Source: Clostridiales bacterium FE2011 (GTDB lineage: Bacteria > Bacillota > Clostridia > Christensenellales > Aristaeellaceae). Taken from it: a DNA stretch of 64,000 nt. A program made the translations under genes and the position numbers. Below the pieces are notes generated by a model. That model was not told where the DNA came from. It saw only the letters and a list, made by a program, of their open reading frames with translations, and did not search any database. Shown one piece after another: positions 50,952-59,624 of the stretch (its first letter is position 1; every line of letters starts with the position of its first letter). The DNA is taken from contig CP069418.1 of NCBI GenBank assembly GCA_017569305.1, positions 558,001 through 622,000 on the forward strand. Direction: 5' to 3'.

Positions 50952-51083
50952 TTTGTTTTACCAGCTTTCCTTCATTGTGCGACAATTCAACATTTTTATT
51001 GGTCTTTTATGCTTTCAAAAGCACTTTACTTGCAATTCTTTTTTTGCTATTGTTTGATAACAAATAGCATAAGGAGCAGCGCC

Positions 51084-51365
51084 ATGAAACACTTTATCAT
51101 CGCCAAGTTCAGGGAAAACATAGACTGGAAAGCTCTCGTTCCGGAAATCACCAGTCACTTTGAGGCTGCCCGGTCCATTGACGGTATTTCGGATGTGATC
51201 ATCCACACCTCATGTTCAGACCGTTCCAACCGGTTTCATATCATGATCGAGCTTCAGATGACGCCTGCCGGTCTGGAGAATTTTGACAAGTCCGCCGTGC
51301 ACAGCGAATGGAAAGCAAAGTACGGAGACATGCTGGAAGGCAAAACCATTTTTGATTGTGAATAA
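51084..51365 (+). CDS. Dabb domain (stress-responsive A/B barrel) protein
   Basis: A 93-residue protein with the dimeric alpha/beta barrel fold. It opens MKHFIIAKFRENIDWKAL and has the family-type GLENFDKSAVHSEWKAKYGD stretch near 65-84. Function is not known for most members. AAGGAG lies nine bases before the ATG at 51084; in-frame sequence upstream overlaps the terminator and is rejected. Cotranscribed with the TSUP gene 29 bases on. Confidence 0.85.
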   Translation: MKHFIIAKFRENIDWKALVPEITSHFEAARSIDGISDVIIHTSCSDRSNRFHIMIELQMTPAGLENFDKSAVHSEWKAKYGDMLEGKTIFDCE

Positions 51366-51394
51366 CAAAATCAAGGCCGAAGGAGCACAAGAAA

Positions 51395-52111
51395 ATGGTA
51401 TTGTGGATTCTGGCAACGGTGGCTGCTTTTTTCATAAAAGGGGTATGCGGATTCGCCAACACCCTTGTTTTTACGTCAATCCTTGCCTTTGGCATAACAA
51501 ACGTCAGTATTTCTCCGGTCGAATTGTTGCTGGGATATCCGTCAAATATCATTCTGACATGGAAGAACAGAGCCAGGCTGCGACCGGGAATCTGGATTCC
51601 CCTGTCCCTGTTGGTTCTTGCAGGCAGCTTTGTCGGCACGCTTTTACTGAAAAACGTCAATCCCGGCTATATTAAAATCATCTTCGGCGTTGTGGTCATA
51701 TTGCTCGGAATTGAAATGCTCCTGCGGGAATCAGGCAGCGTCCGTTTTAAAGAATCAAAGGTTCTTCTCTCCGTCATAGGAATCATCTCAGGTGTTCTGT
51801 GCGGACTGTTCGGCGTAGGTGCGTTGCTGGCCGCCTATGTAGGAAGAACAACCGAAAGCAGCGATGAATTCAAAGCCAATATCTGCGCCATATTTATCCT
51901 CGAAAACACTTTCAGGATAATCCTCTATATCGTCCTGGGCATCATTACGCTGTCAGCCGTAAAACACGCCGTTATTCTGCTCCCGTTCATGGCAGCGGGG
52001 TTATATACCGGTATACGCTGCGGTAAAGTACTTCATGAGAAAACGGTAAAGCGTCTGGTGATTGCTTTTCTGATCCTGTCAGGCATTATAATGATCATAA
52101 CAAATATCTGA
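51395..52111 (+). CDS. TSUP (TauE/SafE) family permease
   Basis: A 238-residue membrane protein with about eight helices. It matches the sulfite exporter TauE/SafE family by helix layout and by the two repeated halves, each opening with a Gly-rich helix (KGVCGFANTLVFTSILAFG near 10-28 and GVLCGLFGVGALLAAYV near 133-149). Substrates of relatives are sulfur compounds or organic anions. AAGGAG precedes the ATG. Confidence 0.86.
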   Translation: MVLWILATVAAFFIKGVCGFANTLVFTSILAFGITNVSISPVELLLGYPSNIILTWKNRARLRPGIWIPLSLLVLAGSFVGTLLLKNVNPGYIKIIFGVVVILLGIEMLLRESGSVRFKESKVLLSVIGIISGVLCGLFGVGALLAAYVGRTTESSDEFKANICAIFILENTFRIILYIVLGIITLSAVKHAVILLPFMAAGLYTGIRCGKVLHEKTVKRLVIAFLILSGIIMIITNI

Positions 52112-52130
52112 CGACGTCACACCATGTTTT

Positions 52131-52156
52131 AAGGCACCTGCAGCCGCAGGTGCCTT
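52131..52156. terminator. terminator, GGCACC family
   Basis: A perfect 11-bp stem AAGGCACCTGC/GCAGGTGCCTT around AGCC, between the TSUP gene and the converging regulator gene. Confidence 0.9.
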
Positions 52157-52165
52157 TGCTTTTGC

Positions 52166-53062
52166 TTACCTTTCCACCCATTCTTTGCAACGGTTCATGA
52201 TCTGCAGTTTAAACCCGCACGGAGCATGCACATAGGTATCAGCGATTTCCAGCAGGCCAAAGAGCAGGCCGCCCATATTCATGTTCACTCCGTATGCCGT
52301 TTCCGCCTTGCCTTCGTCATTGACCACGGAAACGGACTGAATCGGATGATTCCCGTGCCCTTCTTCCAGGCTCATCAGGTATTCCAGCGATTTATCAATC
52401 TGATCCCCGCTTACACCAAGCGCCTTGATTAAGGTCTCCCGTCTCACATATTCACCGTATTTCAGACGGTACAGGTATCCGAGCAATTCCATATTGGTCT
52501 TGTCGGAAAGAAATCTGAAAAAGTTCCGGACGTCGTCTGACTGACGCAGCAGTCCGCCAAAGCCTTCCTTGTTCTCCGGCTCCTTCAGGTACAGATAAAA
52601 ATCTTTGTTCCTGTTCGGCGACATGTAGGAGTAACCGTAGTTGTTGGCATATACGCTGGCCATCCTGGAATTCTCATCTGTGCCTTCCGGCCGTGGATAG
52701 TAATCGCTGGTCTCTATCCATGCGCTGATCTGGAACGCCCACATGATATCGTAAATCTTTTCGATATAGGCTTTGTTGGCAGCGTCCATATCCGCACCGG
52801 ACTGACGATAGGATTCCCATAATGCATTCAGCGCACTGACAGCCTGCTGCTCAATGCCGGTCTCTTTTCCGGCGCGTCCATAAAGATAATCAATCGAAAC
52901 ATGGAAATAATCCGCAATCCGGGGAATCAGGTCACCTTCCGGGAAACTGCCGTTTTCCCACTTTGACACTGCCTGGGCACTGACGCCCAGGTTCTGGGCC
53001 AGCTCTTCCTGTGTTACCTTCGCTTCTTTCCGTAAGCTCTGTAATGCACTTGAAAATGGCAT
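52166..53062 (-). CDS. XRE family transcriptional regulator with large C-terminal domain
   Basis: A 298-residue protein with an N-terminal XRE helix-turn-helix (residues about 8-62, TQEELAQNLGVSAQAVSKWENG) and a 230-residue C-terminal part I do not recognise. That part includes YLYRLKYGEYVRRETLIKALGVSGDQIDKSLEYL, which looks like a winged-helix segment, and may bind a ligand. Upstream are two repeats with CAACTG/CAGTTG cores, probable operators, suggesting autoregulation. Confidence 0.78.
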   Translation of the reverse strand: MPFSSALQSLRKEAKVTQEELAQNLGVSAQAVSKWENGSFPEGDLIPRIADYFHVSIDYLYGRAGKETGIEQQAVSALNALWESYRQSGADMDAANKAYIEKIYDIMWAFQISAWIETSDYYPRPEGTDENSRMASVYANNYGYSYMSPNRNKDFYLYLKEPENKEGFGGLLRQSDDVRNFFRFLSDKTNMELLGYLYRLKYGEYVRRETLIKALGVSGDQIDKSLEYLMSLEEGHGNHPIQSVSVVNDEGKAETAYGVNMNMGGLLFGLLEIADTYVHAPCGFKLQIMNRCKEWVER

Positions 53063-53129
53063 ATGCTGTCCTCCCGCTTATTATTTCCGCCGCGCGCCGG
53101 TTGGTACAATGACAGCATAGCACTACTAT

Positions 53130-53206
53130 CAGTTGATTGGAATAGCAAATATCAACTGTAATTTAATTATATGTGGAGTTTTGCCTTGTTTTTCAACTTG
53201 TAGTTG
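53130..53206. promoter_or_regulatory. inverted repeats upstream of the XRE gene
   Basis: CAGTTGAT (53130-53137) pairs with ATCAACTG (53151-53158), and CAACTTGTAGTTG (53194-53206) is a palindrome. All share the CAACT/AGTTG half-site. They lie between the XRE gene and glgB and are candidate operators. Confidence 0.5.
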
Positions 53207-53232
53207 TTATTTGATGATATTCAGTGAATCTT

Positions 53233-55179
53233 TTATTTCTCTTTTTTCTGAACCCTGAAGAAAACCGCGGCCAGCGGCGGCAGGACGATCTCGCAGGAGA
53301 AGGGATGCTCTTCCTGGGGAATCTCTTCCGCGTGAAGCACGGTACCGTTATACAGGTTGCTGCCGCCAAACTCTTCCCTGTCAGAATTGAGGATTTCTGT
53401 CAGTTCACAGTCAAAGGGCAGTCCGATCCGGTATTTCAGATAGGGCTGGGGTGTAAAGTTCACCGCGCAGGCAATATAACCGTCTTCGCCGTCAGAACGC
53501 ATCACAGCCGCCACGCTGCGCTCCTTGTCATTGACGTTCAGCCATTTGAAGCCGTCCCAGCTGTCATCAATCTTGTGCATGGCCGGTTCGCTGCTGTACA
53601 GGTGATTCAGTGCTTTCACGAATTCCTGCAGATCCGGGTGCTTTTCATAATCCAGCAGGAACCAGTCAAGCTGCTGGTTGTCTCTCCATTCCACAAACTG
53701 GCCGAACTCCCCGCCCATAAACAACAGCTTTTTGCCGGGGTGCACCATATAGTATCCGTACAGGGCGCGCAGGCCTGCAAACTTCTTCCACAGGTCGCCG
53801 GGGTGTTTATCAAGCATGGAACCCTTGCAGTGGACCACTTCATCATGGGAGAAGGGCAGCACATAGTTTTCACTGAAGGCATACATCATCGAGAATGTGA
53901 TTTTATCGTGATGATACTGCCGGTAAATCGGATCAAGGGCAATATAAGACAGGATGTCGTTCATCCAGCCCATGTTCCATTTGAAGTTGAAGCCCAGGCC
54001 GCCGTCTTCCACAGGATGGGTAACCTTGGGATAGGCCGTGGATTCCTCTGCCACGGTGATTGCGCCGGGGCATTCCTTTTCCACGGCTTTGTTCAGGTTC
54101 TGCAGGAAGCGCACCGCGTCCAGGTTTTCATGCCCACCGTACTGGTTGGGTACCCACTGGCCGGATTCCTTGCCGAAGTCCAGGTACAGCATGCAGCTGA
54201 CCGCGTCAAAGCGCAGGCCGTCAACATGGTATTCCTTGAGCCAGAAAAGCGCGTTGGATGTCAGGAAGCTGACCGCCTCACCCCGCGCATAGTCAAACAA
54301 CAGCGTTCCCCACTGCGGCATTTCCGCCCGGCGGGAATCGGCGTGCTCGTAACAGGGTGTTCCGTCAAACAGGCGCAGTCCCGCTTCGTCCTTGGGGAAG
54401 TGAGCCGGAACCCAGTCCAGGATAACCGCGATGCCCGCCTGATGCAGTTTATCGATCAGGTACCGGAGCTGATCCGGCGTACCGTAACGGGAAGTCGCGG
54501 CATAATAGCCGATGACCTGATAACCCCAGGAACCGTCAAAGGGATGCTCCATCACCGGCATAAACTCCACATGCGTATAACCCATGTCCTGCAGATAAGG
54601 AACAAGCTGATCCGCAATCTCGGCATAATTCAGGATGCGTCCGCCTTCGCCCCGGCGCCAGGTGCCCAGGTGCATTTCATAGATGTTCATGGGCAGGCGG
54701 CAGGGTTCTTTTTCCTTCCGTGCTTCCATCCATGCACTGTCATTCCACTGATATTCCGCCAGGTTCCGCAGCTTGCTACCGTTGCTGGGCCGCAGCTCCA
54801 TCTCAAAGCCGTAAGGATCGGCCCGCATATGCCATTCTCCGTTGGCGCAGAGGATAGCATATTTGTAGGTGCGAAGCAGCTCTGCCGCCTCAGGAGAACT
54901 GTATTTCTCCGGATCCCGGTTCGGATTAAACAGCCCGTCCGGCAGCCGCAGTTCCCATATGCCGTCATACTGCTTTTCCATGGGATAGGCTTCCCTGTCC
55001 CAGCCGCAGAACTCACCCACAAGGGAGACGCGCTGGGCATTCGGCGCCCAGACGGAGAAATGCCATTTCAATTCCCCGTTTTCTTCCACGGGATGAGCAC
55101 CTAAAAAATCATATGCGTCCACACAGTTACCCATGTGAAAGCTTTCACGTCGCTGTCCGTCCGGCGGATTGTACCACAT
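53233..55179 (-). CDS. glgB: 1,4-alpha-glucan branching enzyme
   Basis: A 648-residue GH13 enzyme that makes alpha-1,6 branches in glycogen. After an N-terminal CBM48-type domain (LGAHPVEENGELKWHFSVWAPNAQRVSLVG), the catalytic barrel has DGLRFDAV (nucleophile Asp), VAEESTAYP (acid/base Glu) and PFSHDEVVH (third Asp). No other glycogen gene is nearby. Start is uncertain: ATG 55179 has GAGGGGG ten bases upstream; ATG 55203 sits almost at the transcript start; ATG 55134 has no ribosome site but fits the domain edge. TATAAT (55219-55224) is the -10. Confidence 0.92.
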   Translation of the reverse strand: MWYNPPDGQRRESFHMGNCVDAYDFLGAHPVEENGELKWHFSVWAPNAQRVSLVGEFCGWDREAYPMEKQYDGIWELRLPDGLFNPNRDPEKYSSPEAAELLRTYKYAILCANGEWHMRADPYGFEMELRPSNGSKLRNLAEYQWNDSAWMEARKEKEPCRLPMNIYEMHLGTWRRGEGGRILNYAEIADQLVPYLQDMGYTHVEFMPVMEHPFDGSWGYQVIGYYAATSRYGTPDQLRYLIDKLHQAGIAVILDWVPAHFPKDEAGLRLFDGTPCYEHADSRRAEMPQWGTLLFDYARGEAVSFLTSNALFWLKEYHVDGLRFDAVSCMLYLDFGKESGQWVPNQYGGHENLDAVRFLQNLNKAVEKECPGAITVAEESTAYPKVTHPVEDGGLGFNFKWNMGWMNDILSYIALDPIYRQYHHDKITFSMMYAFSENYVLPFSHDEVVHCKGSMLDKHPGDLWKKFAGLRALYGYYMVHPGKKLLFMGGEFGQFVEWRDNQQLDWFLLDYEKHPDLQEFVKALNHLYSSEPAMHKIDDSWDGFKWLNVNDKERSVAAVMRSDGEDGYIACAVNFTPQPYLKYRIGLPFDCELTEILNSDREEFGGSNLYNGTVLHAEEIPQEEHPFSCEIVLPPLAAVFFRVQKKEK

Positions 55180-55427
55180 ACAGCCAAGTCCCCCTCTTTT
55201 CATTTTTCCTGTAGGATGATTATATCACATTCGTATTTATCTGCGGTATACCTGGCCGCATTTTTTCCAAGATCGGTTCAGTTTTTCTGTGTGTTTATCA
55301 TACCATCGGTATCATAAATACATATACCAATAATACCATTGGTGTCTTCAAATAAAGGCTGTACTGTCTTATAATAATATGGATTATTGTTTGCCGGAAC
55401 TCTTTGAACAAATGGAGCAAAACCAAC

Positions 55428-56528
55428 ATGAGCAAATCAATGAAAGGCAGAAAGAAAAGAATTATGTTTATTGTGATAGGCATTGTGCTTTTCGCGGCGC
55501 TGGTGCTTGGCGGACTGATGATTTATGGGAAGATCCAGATGGGAAAGGTTCCCGGTCTGACCTTTGAGGATGCGCTGAACTACACCACCCAAGGCAAACC
55601 GGATGCCAGGATCACCGTCGGTATCATCCGGGACGGGCAGGCCTCTTTTACCGTTTATGGGGAGAATGCCCAGGTTCTTCCTCCTGAAAAGCATACATAT
55701 GAGATTGGTTCCCTGACCAAGACCATGACGGCTGCCCTGGTCAGCAAGGCAGTCGGCGAAGGTCTGATCAGTCCGGATGCCGCCATCGATACATATCTGT
55801 CCCTGCCCGCCGGAAAGAACTATCCCACCGTTGCGGAGCTCCTGACCCACACCTCCGGTTATAACGGTTTTTATTTCGAAACCCCGATGATCGGCAACTT
55901 CTTTTCAGGAAAGAACAGTTTCTTTGGGATCAGCCGGGAAATGGTGCTGGCAAAATGCAAAAGCCTGGATATGAATAAGGACAGCTACAGCTTTACCTAT
56001 TCCAACTATGGCTATGCCGTGCTGGGCCTGGTGCTTGAAGCAGTCTATGAAAAAGATTATACCGCTCTGCTGAATGGTTTTGTTCAGGAAGAACTCGGTA
56101 TGACCGCGACTAAGATTTCTGAACATGACGGTGACCTGGACAATTACTGGGACTGGCAGGAGAACGACGGCTATCTCTCCGCCGGTGCTGTCACGTCCAA
56201 TATTGAGGATATGCTGCATTATGCACAGCTGCAGCTGGAGGATAATCCCGTCTTCACTAGATGCCATCAGAGCCTGAAAACCATCAACGCCGCTTCGGAA
56301 AGCCATAAGATGATGGGAATCCGTTTGGATGAAATCGGGATGGCCTGGATCAAGGATCAGGAGAACGGATTCATCTGGCACAACGGCGGCACAGGGCATT
56401 ACAACAGTTATCTCGGGTTCAATCCGGAAAACAGGACAGCGGTTGTCATCCTGTCGAACCTGGGACCGAATGACCGGATCCCTGCCACGGTGCTTGGCAT
56501 CAAAAAGCTGCTGGAGCTGAAGCAGTGA
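55428..56528 (+). CDS. serine hydrolase, beta-lactamase/penicillin-binding class C fold
   Basis: A 366-residue membrane-anchored protein with one N-terminal helix (about 14-34). Catalytic motifs of the AmpC/PBP-like family are SLTK (near 97-100), YSNYGY with the Tyr general base (near 187) and HNGGTGHY (near 325). Likely acts on peptidoglycan stem peptides or esters outside the membrane. ATG at 55428 with GGAG ten bases upstream; a TTG at 55404 is an alternative. Confidence 0.85.
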   Translation: MSKSMKGRKKRIMFIVIGIVLFAALVLGGLMIYGKIQMGKVPGLTFEDALNYTTQGKPDARITVGIIRDGQASFTVYGENAQVLPPEKHTYEIGSLTKTMTAALVSKAVGEGLISPDAAIDTYLSLPAGKNYPTVAELLTHTSGYNGFYFETPMIGNFFSGKNSFFGISREMVLAKCKSLDMNKDSYSFTYSNYGYAVLGLVLEAVYEKDYTALLNGFVQEELGMTATKISEHDGDLDNYWDWQENDGYLSAGAVTSNIEDMLHYAQLQLEDNPVFTRCHQSLKTINAASESHKMMGIRLDEIGMAWIKDQENGFIWHNGGTGHYNSYLGFNPENRTAVVILSNLGPNDRIPATVLGIKKLLELKQ

Positions 56529-56556
56529 CTGCATACTGAGGGAGATTTGGATTGTT

Positions 56557-57000
56557 ATGGATAAAGAGGAAATCACCTTCCGTGAAGAACGCATCTCGGC
56601 AGAGGAATACATTGAATTCCTGAAAAGGACAGACCTTGGTTCCCAGTATCCTAAGGAACGGTTTGCCGAACGGATTCCGAAGCTGGTCAAAAATGTTTCG
56701 ATCAGTCTGGTCGCCCGGAATGCTGACGGGCTTGTTGTGGGTGTCCTTTTCGGGCTTACGGACTTCTGCTACTGGCTGTATATTACGGATCTTGGAGTAG
56801 ACAGGGCCTATGAGCGCCGGGGCATCGCGACAAAGCTGATGAAAAAAGCTCATGAACTTGCCGGCGGTGAAAAGGATATCGCGGTATACCTGATCGCCAA
56901 TGAAAATGCGGTCCCGTTTTATGAAAAGATCGGCATGAAGCGTGCCGATGATGTAATGCAATACAATCATATCGAGTGGACTGAATGGACCGTTGAGTAA
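56557..57000 (+). CDS. GNAT family N-acetyltransferase
   Basis: A 147-residue acetyltransferase with the CoA loop DLGVDRAYERRGIATKLM (near 81-98) and ANENAVPFYEKIGM. Substrate unknown. GGGAG lies before the ATG, 28 bases after the preceding gene. The methyltransferase gene follows after 46 bases. Confidence 0.85.
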   Translation: MDKEEITFREERISAEEYIEFLKRTDLGSQYPKERFAERIPKLVKNVSISLVARNADGLVVGVLFGLTDFCYWLYITDLGVDRAYERRGIATKLMKKAHELAGGEKDIAVYLIANENAVPFYEKIGMKRADDVMQYNHIEWTEWTVE

Positions 57001-57046
57001 CCGCATATAGTGTTTACAAGCAAAAAAGACAACAAAGGATAAGAAT

Positions 57047-57844
57047 ATGGAAAAGTATATTGAAGGTAACAAAGCTGCCTGGGAAGAGGCTTTTGATAAC
57101 AGGGACGCTTCCTGGGGCGCGGATATCACAGAACGCATACAGAATGAAGACTATCCCTTTTTCAATGAGGAAACAAAGAGCGTACTGAAACAGATCAACA
57201 CGGAAGATGCGGTGATCGGCCAGTTCTGCTGCAACAACGGACGCGAGCTGCTGTCCCTGGTCAAATGCGGAAAAGCAAAAGAAGGCATCGGTTTTGACAT
57301 TGCCGAAAACCAGGTGGCCTTTGCCAATGAAAAAGCGGAAGAGCTGAACCTCCCCTGCAAGTTTGTGGCGGCCAATATTTACGATATCGACGACCGGTAT
57401 AAGAACACTTTTGACGTGGTGATTATCACCATCGGCGCCCTCTGCTGGTTTGACGATCTGAACCGTTTTTTTGCGGTGATCGCGAAATGCATGAAGCCGG
57501 GAGCTATCATCCTGATCAACGAGGAGCACCCCTTCCGGAATATGCTTGCTGCGGAAGGCGACGAACCGTATGATCCTGAGCACAGGGCGGAATGCCACTT
57601 CTCCTATTTCGAGCATGAATGGACCGGCAACGGCGGAATGTACTATATGACCCAGAAACACTACCAGTCAAAAACCTTTACCGACTACACCCATTCATTG
57701 TCGGAAATCATCTCCGGCATGTGCGGCAACGGGATCGTTGTGACCGGGCTGCAGGAGTTTGATCATGATATCGGCGGCGGATTTGTTGAGCTCGACCATC
57801 AGGGATTCCCGCTTTCCATGATCATTCAGGGCCGCAAAATCTGA
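57047..57844 (+). CDS. class I SAM-dependent methyltransferase
   Basis: A 265-residue methyltransferase. The SAM loop appears as VIGQFCCNNGRELLSLVKCG (near 57-76), with an unusual Cys-Cys-Asn-Asn-Gly in place of Gly-x-Gly-x-Gly. The acidic strand end is GIGFDIAENQVAFA, and motif II FDVVIITIGALCWFDD. Substrate unknown. AAAGGA precedes the ATG. Confidence 0.83.
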   Translation: MEKYIEGNKAAWEEAFDNRDASWGADITERIQNEDYPFFNEETKSVLKQINTEDAVIGQFCCNNGRELLSLVKCGKAKEGIGFDIAENQVAFANEKAEELNLPCKFVAANIYDIDDRYKNTFDVVIITIGALCWFDDLNRFFAVIAKCMKPGAIILINEEHPFRNMLAAEGDEPYDPEHRAECHFSYFEHEWTGNGGMYYMTQKHYQSKTFTDYTHSLSEIISGMCGNGIVVTGLQEFDHDIGGGFVELDHQGFPLSMIIQGRKI

Positions 57845-57874
57845 ACTGACAGCATGTCCGCTTCCCTGCTTTGT

Positions 57875-57903
57875 TTGACCGGGAGCATTTGCTCTGGTAT
57901 GAT
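57875..57903 (+). promoter_or_regulatory. promoter of the 57950 kinase-like gene
   Basis: TTGACC (57875-57880), 17 bases, TATGAT (57898-57903) preceded by TGG. Confidence 0.75.
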
Positions 57904-57949
57904 CGTTTCAATTACTGAATGTACAAAGCGGCAAACAGGAGCATGAATC

Positions 57950-58435
57950 ATGAAAGTCATTATTCTGAACGGCCCCATGGGCGTTGGAAAAACCACAGTC
58001 GGCAAGTATATCGCGGATCATCATCCGGGAACCGCCTTTATTGACGGAGACTGGTGCCTGGATATCCATCCTTTTGTCGGCAATCAGGAAACCAAGGCTA
58101 TGGCTGTCGATAATATACTTCATATGATCGGCAACTATCAGAAGTGCTCTGTTTGCAATATGGTTGTGCTGGTATGGTTAATGGATGAACCTTGGGTGAT
58201 TCAAAAAATCACCCAAGGTCTTTCTGCTATGCAGGCGGAAGTAAAGAACATGACACTCGTCTGCAGCCGGGAAAGCCTGATCAGGCGGTGGAAAGATGAT
58301 CATAACTGTGAATGGCGGACGGATGAATGGCTGAATGTGAGCCTGAAGTCCCTGCCCGGTTTTGCATCCATGGACAACACCATCGACACCAGCGGCCTGC
58401 CTGTTGAACAGGTCGCGGAACTTGTCATGCAATAA
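57950..58435 (+). CDS. P-loop nucleotide kinase-like protein
   Basis: A 161-residue protein with Walker A GPMGVGKTT at residues 8-16, then FIDGDWCLDIHPF and ICSRE-type segments that resemble chloramphenicol phosphotransferase/shikimate-kinase-like folds. Substrate unknown. AGGAG lies eight bases before the ATG. A perfect 13-base inverted repeat with a 5-base loop (58189-58219) lies inside the coding region, over DEPWVIQKITQGL. Confidence 0.8.
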   Translation: MKVIILNGPMGVGKTTVGKYIADHHPGTAFIDGDWCLDIHPFVGNQETKAMAVDNILHMIGNYQKCSVCNMVVLVWLMDEPWVIQKITQGLSAMQAEVKNMTLVCSRESLIRRWKDDHNCEWRTDEWLNVSLKSLPGFASMDNTIDTSGLPVEQVAELVMQ

Positions 58436-58484
58436 CATTTCAGGAACCAAATCTCAGCCAAAAAGAAATAAAGGGGATAGAAAA

Positions 58485-58949
58485 ATGTGCGGTGTATGTG
58501 AACGGATTCAGATGACCAGGGACGGTACCAATCCTTATTTTGTAAAAGAACTGGAAACCGGTTACGTGGTAATTGGAGATTTTCAGCATTTTAAAGGATA
58601 TACGTTGTTCATCTATAAAGAACATGTTGTTGAACTGTTCGATCTCGAACCGGCAGTCAGGGCAAAGCATTTGGAGGAAATGACTCTCGTCGCCCAGGCT
58701 GTCAGCAACGCCTTCGGCGCCGACAAAATGAATTATGAATGCCTTGGCAACGGTAAAGGAGGGGCTCATATCCACTGGCACCTGTTCCCCCGCAAAGCCG
58801 GAGACCTCGGCGAATACGGCAACAAGGGAAAAGGCCCGACCTGGTGGTATCCGAGGGAAAAAATGTATGCGGATGACGAAAGGCCCAGCAGTGAAGAGCT
58901 GGAAGAAATGAAGCAGCTGCTGCTCAAAGAACTGGATAAGCTGCTGTGA
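58485..58949 (+). CDS. HIT family nucleotide hydrolase
   Basis: A 154-residue histidine-triad protein with the triad HIHWHLFP near residues 95-102. It begins MCGVCERI and has FKGYTLFIYKEHV, as in bacterial Hint/Ap4A-hydrolase relatives. An insertion with GKGPTWWYP near the C-terminus is typical of one HIT subgroup. ATG at 58485, with AAGGGG before it; in-frame sequence further upstream lies in the previous gene. Confidence 0.88.
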   Translation: MCGVCERIQMTRDGTNPYFVKELETGYVVIGDFQHFKGYTLFIYKEHVVELFDLEPAVRAKHLEEMTLVAQAVSNAFGADKMNYECLGNGKGGAHIHWHLFPRKAGDLGEYGNKGKGPTWWYPREKMYADDERPSSEELEEMKQLLLKELDKLL

Positions 58950-58994
58950 TGATGCCACCCGTATTATAAAAACTGTTTCAGAGAGGATAGTCGA

Positions 58995-59582
58995 ATGAAA
59001 ACAATCGTGATAAAACCACTGACATCTGAACTGACTGCTGACTATCTGGATTTTTTCGACAACCGTGCATTTACAGATGATAATCCAAACGGTCCGTGCT
59101 ATTGCACCTCTCCCAATCAGGACGAGGAAAGCATCAGCCGGATGGTCAGTGAGTTTAAAACATATGGCGTCAAAGAAACGCTGCGCAAATATGCCGTGGA
59201 GATGCTGAACCGGAATCAGATTCAGGGATACCTGGCTTATGACGGAGATCTGTCTGTCGGCTGGTGTAATGCGGCGGATATCGAAAGTTACGCCGGATTC
59301 GTTCCAGACTTTGCGAGAAAAAACACCTGCGGAAAAACAATCTCCATTGTCTGTTTCGAAATCGCACCCGAATACCGGGGAAAGGGCATAGCGTTAGCAT
59401 TTATTGACAGGGTTTGCAGCGATGCAAAAACAAAGGGATACGCGGCTGTTGAAGGTTATGCTCAGCTTTCTGATGAACGGAATGACTTTGATTATCAGGG
59501 ACCCGTCCGGCTATATCAGAAAGCAGGATTCGTTGAAGTCGCGAGAGAAAATGGCCAGGTTGTCATGCGGAAAACGCTGTGA
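58995..59582 (+). CDS. GNAT family N-acetyltransferase
   Basis: A 195-residue acetyltransferase. The acetyl-CoA loop is IAPEYRGKGIALAFIDRV (near 118-135), with SIVCFEIA as beta 4 and PVRLYQKAGF near the end. It has an N-terminal cysteine-containing stretch GPCYCTSPNQDEES typical of a GNAT subgroup in Firmicutes. AGAGGA precedes the ATG. Confidence 0.85.
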   Translation: MKTIVIKPLTSELTADYLDFFDNRAFTDDNPNGPCYCTSPNQDEESISRMVSEFKTYGVKETLRKYAVEMLNRNQIQGYLAYDGDLSVGWCNAADIESYAGFVPDFARKNTCGKTISIVCFEIAPEYRGKGIALAFIDRVCSDAKTKGYAAVEGYAQLSDERNDFDYQGPVRLYQKAGFVEVARENGQVVMRKTL

Positions 59583-59624
59583 TTTGTTCCGACTACAAGC
59601 CAGGAAATTAAGGGAGATGCGAAA

